Assembly: GCA_910579295.1 (NCBI GenBank)
Contig: CAJTTC010000005.1
Span: forward strand, 62,001 to 126,000
Reading direction: 5' to 3'
Length of the DNA stretch: 64,000 bases
Source of the DNA: an uncultured Christensenella sp.
Lineage (GTDB): Bacteria > Bacillota_A > Clostridia > Christensenellales > Borkfalkiaceae
Made by a program: the position numbers and the translations under genes. The first letter of the stretch is position 1. The number at the start of each line of letters is the position of its first letter. A model generated the notes under the pieces. It was given only the letters and a program-made list of their open reading frames with translations. It had not been told where the DNA came from and ran no database searches. This document shows positions 58,061 through 64,000 of this stretch, piece after piece.

Positions 58061-59092
58061 ATGAAGAAAGCCGTAACTATTAAGGACATAGCCGAACAGC
58101 TTAATTTATCGCGAAATACCGTAGCTAAAGCGTTAAACGGACAGTACGTACCGGAAAGTACGCGGGAAGCCGTGCTGAAAAAAGCGCGGGAAATGAACTA
58201 TAAAGGATTAAACGCCGAACGTTTGGATGCCGTAGCCCGCAGATACAGAATACTGCTTGTTTCGGGCAAGCCGCTCAACAATATCAATTATTTTATTCCC
58301 TTAATTAAGGGCATTGAAAATTATTGCTTTGAAAAGAATTTTGAGCTATTCCAGTATACCTTCAACAAGGACAGAACTCCGTTCGGGCACTTTTCGGAGT
58401 ACGCAAAAAGTCTGAAACCGGACGGCATTGTTGCGATAGAATGCTTTGATAAAGCTTTCATAGAAAAATTGTTGAATATCGGCTTACCCGTCGTCTTTAA
58501 CGATTTCAGTGTAAACGACATAGCCGTTAACCGCAGCTATGACATAATAAGCGCCGACGACGAAAGGTCGGTTTGCGGTATAGTAAAATTCCTTTACGAT
58601 AAATATAAAATTACAAAATTTACTTTCGTGGGCGACGCAAAGCACTGTCGTAGCTTTTACGAGCGATATATGGGAATGCTGAAAGGTCTGATTAAAATAA
58701 GCAATGAGCATAATAAAAGGAACGATATCCTTTGCAGCGACGAAAGCTTTGACTATGGCAACCCTCACGCAATCGCGACGGAAATTTTAAAACTGAGATA
58801 TAAGCCGGAGTGTTTTATATGCTGTAATGATTTTGTTGCCAGAACGGTTTGTAAGGCGCTTGAAAGCCTTAATATAAGAGTACCCTCAGACGTATTAATC
58901 GTCGGCTTCGATAACGTTTCCGAAGCAATTTCTATGTACCCGAAAATCACGTCCTTTTCGATAAACAAAGAATTTTTAGGGAGGGAAACTATTCGCACTC
59001 TAATCACGAGGATCGAAAATCCCGACTGCCCGTCGCGCACGGTAACAGTCGGCACAACCTGCGTTCAACGCGAATCTACCGGCAAATATTAA
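58061..59092 (+). CDS. LacI-family regulator of the fructan locus
   Basis: A 343-residue repressor-type protein. The N-terminal helix-turn-helix is TIKDIAEQLNLSRNTVAKAL (residues 6-25), followed by the hinge region. A periplasmic-binding-protein-like sensor domain fills the rest, with VLIVGFDNVSEAISMYPKIT near the end. The start is ATG 58061. It is divergent from the uptake and hydrolysis operon, the usual position of the local sugar-responsive regulator. Confidence 0.9.
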   Translation: MKKAVTIKDIAEQLNLSRNTVAKALNGQYVPESTREAVLKKAREMNYKGLNAERLDAVARRYRILLVSGKPLNNINYFIPLIKGIENYCFEKNFELFQYTFNKDRTPFGHFSEYAKSLKPDGIVAIECFDKAFIEKLLNIGLPVVFNDFSVNDIAVNRSYDIISADDERSVCGIVKFLYDKYKITKFTFVGDAKHCRSFYERYMGMLKGLIKISNEHNKRNDILCSDESFDYGNPHAIATEILKLRYKPECFICCNDFVARTVCKALESLNIRVPSDVLIVGFDNVSEAISMYPKITSFSINKEFLGRETIRTLITRIENPDCPSRTVTVGTTCVQRESTGKY

Positions 59093-59096
59093 CAGC

Positions 59097-59196
59097 GATT
59101 TTATGTTGCTTTCTAACATTAATATCGAAATTAACATTATTTTCCGATTGATTATATATTTTAACAGGCAGATATGTTAATTTGCAACATAAAATC
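59097..59196. repeat. 100-bp AT-rich element with 13-bp perfect terminal inverted repeats
   Basis: GATTTTATGTTGC (59097-59109) and GCAACATAAAATC (59184-59196) are exact inverted copies. Inside, AAATTAACAT and ATGTTAATTT form a second 10-bp inverted pair. The right end is followed by ATTTTTT. It could be a small non-autonomous mobile element, a structured RNA, or a large terminator of the LacI gene. No clear target-site duplication is seen. Confidence 0.6.
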
Positions 59197-59222
59197 ATTT
59201 TTTAAAAATTTGCAAAATGTTA

Positions 59223-59251
59223 TTGACCAACAATTTTTCATATGCTATACT
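59223..59251 (+). promoter_or_regulatory. Strong promoter of the 36-codon gene
   Basis: TTGACC at 59223-59228, a 17-bp spacer and TATACT at 59246-59251. The leader holds AATCAAG-N6-CTTGATT. Confidence 0.75.
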
Positions 59252-59309
59252 GCTTGCGAAATCAAGAGAACGCTTGATTAAAGACATTGTTTAAAGGAGA
59301 TGAAGCAAT

Positions 59310-59420
59310 ATGTATAACAACGATTATGAAAAGATTGATAACATCGAATTAATGGAAATGCAAAAAAAGAACAGCTATTTCTTTGCCAAAGCGATTTTTG
59401 CTTTAATGCTGAGATTCTGA
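59310..59420 (+). CDS. Small protein, 36 residues
   Basis: MYNNDYEKIDNIELMEMQKK opens the frame and NSYFFAKAIFALMLRF closes it. AAAGGAGA lies nine bases before the ATG and a strong promoter is upstream, so translation is likely despite the small size. The N-terminal half is acidic and polar, the C-terminal 15 residues hydrophobic and aromatic with two basic residues, as in some small membrane-active proteins or peptides. It ends two bases before the convergent gene at 59423. I do not recognise a family. Confidence 0.6.
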   Translation: MYNNDYEKIDNIELMEMQKKNSYFFAKAIFALMLRF

Positions 59421-59422
59421 AA

Positions 59423-59878
59423 TCACGTCATTAGATAATCTTCATCATCGTAGTAGTCATCTTCTTCGTCTTCTTCATAGTCGTTGGTACTTATATGATA
59501 GCTTTGCTGTGTATTCAACTTTATGTCGAACTCTCCGTCCTCGGCGGTGAATGTTGCGCTTGTCGCTCTTACGAATCGTCCGTATCTGTCGAGTTCGCTT
59601 ATGTTCTTATCCTTACACAGTTCATACGGTAGGATGCCTATCGTTCCCGAGTCCACTCCGTAGCGATGTCCGTACTGGTCTTCGTATTCACCGTCACCGT
59701 ATGCTGTTCCGCCGATTGCGAACTTATGTCCTCGCAGTTCGTGTTCGCCCTCGAAGTCTTCGAAGTTGTTGCTCCAGTCCGCATAGTAGTCTTCATCAGT
59801 CATTTCGTAGCACACGTCGCCGATATAGAACCCGATTTTGCTTGTTAATTTTGCCCTTACTGTTACTGTTGCTGCCAT
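59423..59878 (-). CDS. Unknown protein with an acidic C-terminus
   Basis: 151 residues from ATG 59878 (AAAGGAGT upstream); the frame continues upstream but without a ribosome binding site. The protein starts MAATVTVRAKLTSKIGFYIG, has a central region rich in Gly, Tyr and Asp (GTAYGDGEYEDQYGHRYGVD), and ends in about 20 residues that are almost all Asp, Glu and Tyr. Nothing shows an activity. It lies in the accessory block near the recombinase. Confidence 0.65.
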   Translation of the reverse strand: MAATVTVRAKLTSKIGFYIGDVCYEMTDEDYYADWSNNFEDFEGEHELRGHKFAIGGTAYGDGEYEDQYGHRYGVDSGTIGILPYELCKDKNISELDRYGRFVRATSATFTAEDGEFDIKLNTQQSYHISTNDYEEDEEDDYYDDEDYLMT

Positions 59879-60001
59879 TTTGTTACTCCTTTTGGGGTGC
59901 TGCCCCTTTCCTTTTTTGTAACACAACAATACCGTAAACAACTGAAAGAGCCCAGCGAAACACCGCCCAAACCCGAAACTTTTTCAAAGAATTTTTGCAA
60001 C

Positions 60002-60031
60002 AAAAAAACCGCACTCTTCAAGTACGGTTTT
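60002..60031 (-). terminator. Terminator of the DUF3990 operon
   Basis: On the minus strand AACCGTACT, a five-base loop and AGTGCGGTT are followed by TTTTTTTG, about 30 bases after the last gene. Confidence 0.75.
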
Positions 60032-60061
60032 TAATGTTTAAATAAATTTTATCCTTGTTAT

Positions 60062-60223
60062 TTATAGTCCAAGTTTCTGTTTTAATTCCAACATTTCCAT
60101 ATACGATTCACCATTTGTTATTCTCTGTTCAGCTTGAACAATTGCACTTTTAAGGCGAATCTCTGCATCGGTTTCATCTAATTCATTTTGTAGGATTACC
60201 AAGTTTTTTTCGCTCTTATTCAT
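60062..60223 (-). CDS. Small protein, third gene of the DUF3990 operon
   Basis: 53 residues starting MNKSEKNLVILQNELDETDA at ATG 60223, which overlaps the stop of the preceding gene by eight bases (ATGAATAA), so the two are coupled. It is a single charged, probably helical chain. It may be an accessory or antitoxin component; nothing in the sequence decides this. Confidence 0.65.
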   Translation of the reverse strand: MNKSEKNLVILQNELDETDAEIRLKSAIVQAEQRITNGESYMEMLELKQKLGL

Positions 60224-60872
60224 CGTCCACCACCTTATATTCCAACAAATCCTCAATTCTGCACCCTAACACAGTTGAGAGCGCCAAAACCGTCGACACA
60301 GCAGCTTTATTAATGTCTTTGGCTTTCATCTCGTATTGCTGAACTGTTCGAAGTTTTACGCCTGATTTTTCTGACAACTCTTTCTGCGTCAATCCGCATT
60401 GTTTCCTTTGCCGTTGTAATCTTGTCGTATTATTTCTTCGTAATATGATAGCATTGGCTGTATCTACGAATTTATCTTCCGATGCTTCGTGCAAGGTCGG
60501 ATACATTTTTAAGATTTCCGTAACAGACAGATTAACTTCTATATCCTTAAATGTCCTTCCTGTTTTCCATTGATAGTATGCAAGTATCCAGCCACACCAA
60601 TACTCTGGCGAATAATCGTATTCAACTTGCGGTTTGGGGAACGAATAGAATGTGCCAGCCTTATTCACTACTTCCATAACCAATTCTGTTCCAGATAAAC
60701 CTGAAACTACTTTAGGAACACCCTTGCCGAATAGGTTAGCATATCCGCTTGAGATGAAGAGCCCCATAAATGTTTCAATATCTATCATGCAAGCATTAAC
60801 CGCATAGTCAAAGGCTTCACCCAAGTTTTCCATCGCATCGTTTAAATAGCTTTCAGCGTAAGCGTGGGTCAT
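60216..60872 (-). CDS. XRE-type HTH protein with a novel N-terminal domain
   Basis: 218 residues. About 150 N-terminal residues form a globular domain with several aromatic residues (SPEYWCGWILAYYQWKTGRT). The C-terminus is a helix-turn-helix (RKQCGLTQKELSEKSGVKLR, then TVQQYEMKAKDINKA). It starts inside the last 20 bases of the DUF3990 gene. In this arrangement it is the likely antitoxin and operon repressor. Confidence 0.8.
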   Translation of the reverse strand: MTHAYAESYLNDAMENLGEAFDYAVNACMIDIETFMGLFISSGYANLFGKGVPKVVSGLSGTELVMEVVNKAGTFYSFPKPQVEYDYSPEYWCGWILAYYQWKTGRTFKDIEVNLSVTEILKMYPTLHEASEDKFVDTANAIILRRNNTTRLQRQRKQCGLTQKELSEKSGVKLRTVQQYEMKAKDINKAAVSTVLALSTVLGCRIEDLLEYKVVDDE

Positions 60873-61530
60873 CTGCTTTCATTGCCTCTCTGATTATATC
60901 TCTCATGAAGATTCCATCTAAATCCTCATTCTCAACTTCCTTACGATAAGCCGCACGTGCCTCGTCATCACGCGCCTTTCTTTTAAAATAATACACAGCA
61001 TTGTCCGCTACGGTGTAATCAAGGAACTTGATTATATCAAACGCTTTCTTGGATTTTAACACAAATTGTTCTCCGAGTTTGCCAAGTCGCATTGCATATC
61101 CAAGCTGTCTTAGAGAAATCTCATTCTGAACAAATGACCTTGCAAATGAGAAGTATGAGTCGTCTGCTCGATACCCCACTATTGCATCGTAGTTTTCATA
61201 ATCGGGAAGAAAGTTTTGGATAAGATAATCCCGACCTCTAAGTGCAATCGGCGTGGACAGCCTTGCATTTCTGTGTTTCAATAGAATTGCCAACCAGCTT
61301 AATATCGTATATTCAGGTGAAGATAAATTCAAAATGTTTAGCTCATCTGTTTCGATTTCATATCTGTTAGCATATCCATCGACACCTTCTGAACACGCCC
61401 ACTCTTTGGCAAGCTCAATATGCTCTGTACAATAAAACCCTAGACCGTAATCATTGTATGGTTTCCCACCGCCAAATTCAGGATGTTCTCTAATTTCAGG
61501 TGAACCATGATATATAATAAGTTTGCTCAT
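60853..61530 (-). CDS. DUF3990-family protein, probable toxin
   Basis: A 225-residue protein. IYHGSPEIREHPEFGGGKPY followed by NDYGLGFYCTEHIELAKEWA is the DUF3990 signature; the HGS and the GxGFYxT stretch resemble the nicotinamide-binding part of ADP-ribosyltransferases, with which this family is thought to share a fold. It is the first gene of a tightly overlapping three-gene operon with a strong promoter. A toxin-antitoxin function is inferred from that layout, not shown. Confidence 0.75.
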   Translation of the reverse strand: MSKLIIYHGSPEIREHPEFGGGKPYNDYGLGFYCTEHIELAKEWACSEGVDGYANRYEIETDELNILNLSSPEYTILSWLAILLKHRNARLSTPIALRGRDYLIQNFLPDYENYDAIVGYRADDSYFSFARSFVQNEISLRQLGYAMRLGKLGEQFVLKSKKAFDIIKFLDYTVADNAVYYFKRKARDDEARAAYRKEVENEDLDGIFMRDIIREAMKADDPRLR

Positions 61531-61570
61531 TGTTTTATCCTTATATACTCCCCAAGAGTTACTTTTCTAT

Positions 61571-61599
61571 ATTATACTCCTACGGGCGTATAAAGTCAA
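61571..61599 (-). promoter_or_regulatory. Promoter of the DUF3990 operon with a possible operator
   Basis: TTGACT (complement of 61594-61599), a 17-bp spacer and TATAAT (complement of 61571-61576). TATAC-N10-GTATA spans the spacer and could be an autorepression site. Confidence 0.75.
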
Positions 61600-61620
61600 C
61601 AGGTTAACGCAATTTTTTCG

Positions 61621-62784
61621 CTAAATAATAATTATTCCTCGGTCGTTATACACACTGTCCGATGTACCTTTATTGCGGATTGCACGGTCTAACGCCATAA
61701 CGAGTGCCACCGCACCGTCTATTCGCTCGGTGGACTTTTCTTTGTCCATCTTTACGTTTCCAGCAGGGTCGGTTCTAACGAAAACGTTATCCATCATCCA
61801 CCGCAGAGGAACATTACCGCCGTGTGCTATCTTTTGTTCAAGCACAAGTTTCATCAGCTCCTTCGTCGGCGGACTCATATCTTTGAAACCTTGACCAAAC
61901 GGCACAACGGTGAACCCCATTCCTTCAAGATTCTGCGTCATTTGCACAGCACCCCACCTATCAAATGCTATTTCCTTTATGTTGTACTTTGTACCAAGGT
62001 CTTCAATAAAGTTTTCGATGTACCCATAGTGAATTACGTTGCCTTCGGTTGTTATGACTTGCCCTCTCGCTTGCCATACATCATATGGAACGTGGTCGCG
62101 TCTTACTCGCAACTCAATCGTGTCTTCGGGTATCCAAAAGAATGGCAAAACGATGTATTTGTCCTCGTCGGTTATGGGAGGAAATACAAGCACAAATGCG
62201 GTCACGTCCGTGCTGCTGGAGAGGTCAAGTCCGCCGTAGCATTCACGCCCTCTGAGCTTTTCCGCGTCCACCTCAAAATCGCATTTATCCCAAGCATCGA
62301 TTGGCATCCAGCGAACGCTCTGCTTTACCCATTGATTTAGTCGGAGTTGTCGGAACAAGTTTTCTTCCGCCGGGTTGTCTTTCGCTGACTCGTAGGCGGT
62401 TTTCAGCTTATCAATATCGACTGTAATGCCGAGCGAGGGATTGGCTTTGTGCCATACCTTTTCATCGCCCCAATCATCATCGTCGTCTGCTCCGTATATT
62501 ACAGGGTAGAACGAGCGGTCATGCTTGCGCCCTTCGAGTATGTCCTTTGCCTTCTGATGCACTTCCCAACAGATTGAATTTCGATCAGTTCCCGCCGTAG
62601 TTATGAGGAAGAACAGCGGTTGCTTTCGAGCATCGCCTGAGCCGTGAGTCATATAATACAGTTGCTCCTCAATATTCCGTAGCTCTTTGCCAAGCCCAAC
62701 GGATGACCCTGCGTACGGTTTCCCTGTAACGTCGAATACTCTTTTGAGGAGATCGCCCGCCGTCCCTTTCCATCCTAGTGTCAC
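61621..62784 (-). pseudogene. Phage terminase large subunit lacking its ATPase domain
   Basis: 387 residues. From about residue 40 it matches the second half of HK97-type large terminases: ITTAGTDRNSICWEVHQKAK, then the nuclease motifs in YGGLDLSSSTDVTAF, IAFDRWGAVQ and ERIDGAVALVMALDRA. The N-terminal ATPase half with the Walker A and B motifs, normally about 200 residues, is absent, so DNA packaging cannot work. The nuclease part is intact and in frame. TTGTAA-17-TATAAT lies upstream, so the remnant may still be expressed. No other phage structural gene is in the window. Confidence 0.8.
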
Positions 62785-62835
62785 CTCGTTTTTAATTATA
62801 GCATAATCACCAAAATTTTACAAGCTCATAAACAC

Positions 62836-62862
62836 AAAAAACGATCGCATTACTGCGACCGT
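62836..62862 (-). terminator. Terminator of the recombinase gene
   Basis: On the minus strand ACGGTCGCA, a four-base loop and TGCGATCGT are followed by TTTTTGTG. It lies about 34 bases after the recombinase stop. Confidence 0.75.
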
Positions 62863-62895
62863 TCTTTGAACCTTATCACCTATCAGCGTTATGTA

Positions 62896-63819
62896 TTAAA
62901 GACTTGATAATGCCCTCATTACCAGGTCTATATCCTTGTTCTCCAATTCCTGGATAATATGCAAATATGTCTTTTGAGTAGTATTAATACTTGCATGTCC
63001 CAGCCTTCTTGCAACACTTGCTATTGACACCCCGGCGAACAGTAAGAGCGATGCATGAGTATGCCTTAATCCGTGTATAGAAATTGTCGGAATCCCCGCC
63101 AACTTACACCGCCTTCTCAGCACGTCATTAACCGTGGAGTTGTAAACCTTGCAATCAACAAATAAGGGTTCGTCTTCGGGTTTATCTTTTATAAGCTCTG
63201 AAAACTGGACAACCGTCTGCCAATCGATTTGAATTTTACGGACAGATGTCTTATTTTTAGTGGGCAGAAAACCGCCCTTGCCCTTATAATCCCACGTCTT
63301 TCCGATAGACAGAGCTTGGTGCGAAAAATCAAAGTCTTTCGGTGTAATCGCCAACGCCTCTGAAAAGCGCATCCCCGTTTTAGCCACCAACAATATCAGC
63401 CAATCCCAATTAACATCGCTTTTTAAGTCGAGATTTGCCAATAAGGTGTGCAGCTCAAATTGACTTAAATATTTGGGCTTTTTATCACGCGGCGGCTTGC
63501 CTTTTATGATTGCCTTTCGGGTGGGGTCACGAGGTATCAGCCCCTCATCAACCGCATCCAAAATTGCCCCTTTAAGCTGATGATGAAAATCCATCGTTGT
63601 CTGACGTTCATGGTATTTCGCATAATCATTTAGCAACCGCTGATATGCGATTCTATCCATATCGCACATTTTTAAATCGGGAATCAATTTTTTAAGCCAC
63701 GTATGAGCCAGCAAGTATTTATTCATCGTGACTTTTCTAATTGCGCCTTCTTTGTAAACTCTTATCCAGCGTTCGAAATAATCGCTGAACAATTCTTCTG
63801 ATACTTCTTTTTTTGCCAT
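62896..63819 (-). CDS. Tyrosine recombinase of the type found beside phase-variable hsdS genes
   Basis: A 307-residue recombinase. The catalytic set is visible: the first arginine in TGMRFSEALAI, the lysine region KTWDYKGKGG, the HGLRHTHASLL box (His-x-x-Arg) near residue 255, the later histidine in RRLGHASINTT, and the tyrosine in TQKTYLHII. The phrasing (HERQTTMDFHHQLKGAILDA, HASLLLFAGVSIASVA) is that of the recombinases encoded with type I restriction S subunits in streptococci and other Firmicutes, where they invert hsdS segments. AAGGAGAT precedes the ATG, inside the end of the hsdS fragment. Confidence 0.88.
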   Translation of the reverse strand: MAKKEVSEELFSDYFERWIRVYKEGAIRKVTMNKYLLAHTWLKKLIPDLKMCDMDRIAYQRLLNDYAKYHERQTTMDFHHQLKGAILDAVDEGLIPRDPTRKAIIKGKPPRDKKPKYLSQFELHTLLANLDLKSDVNWDWLILLVAKTGMRFSEALAITPKDFDFSHQALSIGKTWDYKGKGGFLPTKNKTSVRKIQIDWQTVVQFSELIKDKPEDEPLFVDCKVYNSTVNDVLRRRCKLAGIPTISIHGLRHTHASLLLFAGVSIASVARRLGHASINTTQKTYLHIIQELENKDIDLVMRALSSL

Positions 63820-64000
63820 TTTTATCTCCTTGTATTTTAATCAACCCACGCTGATGAAGGGTGATAAGGTTGTCAACTTTTGATAAATAACCAGCAATTT
63901 CTAACTGTTCTTCATATTTCGGAATGACAAATTTCATTGCCAAAAACTCATCGTAATTTATGCTGCGACCATCTCGTATTCCATATGTAACAGTTTCTAA
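63737..64000 (-). CDS. hsdS: Type I restriction-modification specificity subunit HsdS, C-terminal fragment
   Basis: The frame is open to the window edge. TVTYGIRDGRSINYDEFLAM, then the EEQLEIAGYLSKVDNLITLH segment, is the end of the second target-recognition domain and the conserved helix of S subunits. After LHQR the sequence (GLIKIQGDKNGKKRSIRRIV) departs from the usual family ending and overlaps the recombinase start by 83 bases, so this S protein probably has a replaced C-terminus. The S subunit sets the DNA target of the methylase and nuclease, whose genes would lie beyond the window. Confidence 0.82.
   Translation of the reverse strand, partial: LETVTYGIRDGRSINYDEFLAMKFVIPKYEEQLEIAGYLSKVDNLITLHQRGLIKIQGDKNGKKRSIRRIVQRLFRTLDKSLQRRRN

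Noticed and set aside
59423..64000. Intact prophage
   Set aside because: Only a truncated terminase is phage-like; no portal, capsid, tail or lysis genes are seen and the recombinase matches the hsdS-linked type rather than a phage integrase.
1..64000. tRNA or rRNA genes
   Set aside because: No cloverleaf-like segment or rRNA signature was recognised in any intergenic region; a dedicated tRNA scan would settle this.

Overview
The window reads as a chromosomal segment of a Gram-positive Bacillota bacterium, most likely an uncultured Clostridia-type lineage. This is inferred from the gene order of the S10-spc-alpha ribosomal cluster (with adk, map, a KOW protein and infA inside it), the four-cysteine S14, S4, L31 and L36 proteins, an FMN riboswitch in front of a RibU-type ECF transporter component, lipoproteins with lipoboxes, and near-consensus sigma-A promoters (TTGACA, 17 bp, TATAAT). 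No species can be named from the sequence alone.

Layout. 1-4.9 kb: the end of an unknown gene, a DtxR/MntR-type regulator, a small lipoprotein, and prfA with a fused DUF1385-PrmC gene and rpmE. 5.1-9.9 kb (plus strand): a dehydrogenase-like protein lacking its catalytic zinc ligands, a cardiolipin synthase-like phospholipase D, a Cof-type HAD phosphatase, a YfcE-type phosphoesterase and two unknown genes. 10.1-10.7 kb: two paralogous small membrane proteins. 10.8-28.0 kb (minus strand): the complete rpsJ-to-rplQ cluster, ending in a tandem repeat array before its terminator. 28.5-32 kb: an EF-G-like GTPase and NADP isocitrate dehydrogenase. 32-37.4 kb: ddl, a membrane-anchored MurF-like ligase, a hydrolase with a damaged start, and rimI-tsaB-tsaE. 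37.5-46.5 kb: a small regulator pair sharing an operator, ribU with its riboswitch, two phosphoesterase-type genes, degV, glyA, a double-HTH protein and clpB. 46.6-59.1 kb: a fructan/sucrose utilisation locus (LacI regulator, ABC uptake system, two GH32-clan enzymes, a carbohydrate-binding lipoprotein, fructokinase and an MsmK-type ATPase). 59.2-64 kb: accessory DNA with a 36-codon gene under a strong promoter, a three-gene toxin-antitoxin-like operon around a DUF3990 protein, a terminase that has lost its ATPase half, and a tyrosine recombinase resembling those beside phase-variable type I restriction loci, next to a cut-off hsdS.

Working together. The fructan locus is self-contained: an exported GH32-clan lipoprotein and a binding lipoprotein act outside, a solute-binding protein and two permeases import oligosaccharides, a cytoplasmic GH32 enzyme and a fructokinase process them, and a divergent LacI protein probably controls the set.

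The most unusual signals are: (1) a dispersed family of hairpin-bearing repeats of about 67-69 bp, found as two tandem arrays in opposite orientation and as single degraded copies, several directly abutting stop codons; (2) several genes whose near-perfect promoter places the -10 box only 6-8 nt before the ATG, implying leaderless mRNAs; (3) the recombinase/hsdS, truncated terminase and toxin-like cluster at the right edge; (4) a 100-bp AT-rich element with 13-bp perfect terminal inverted repeats. All calls come from reading the sequence; no database search was run.
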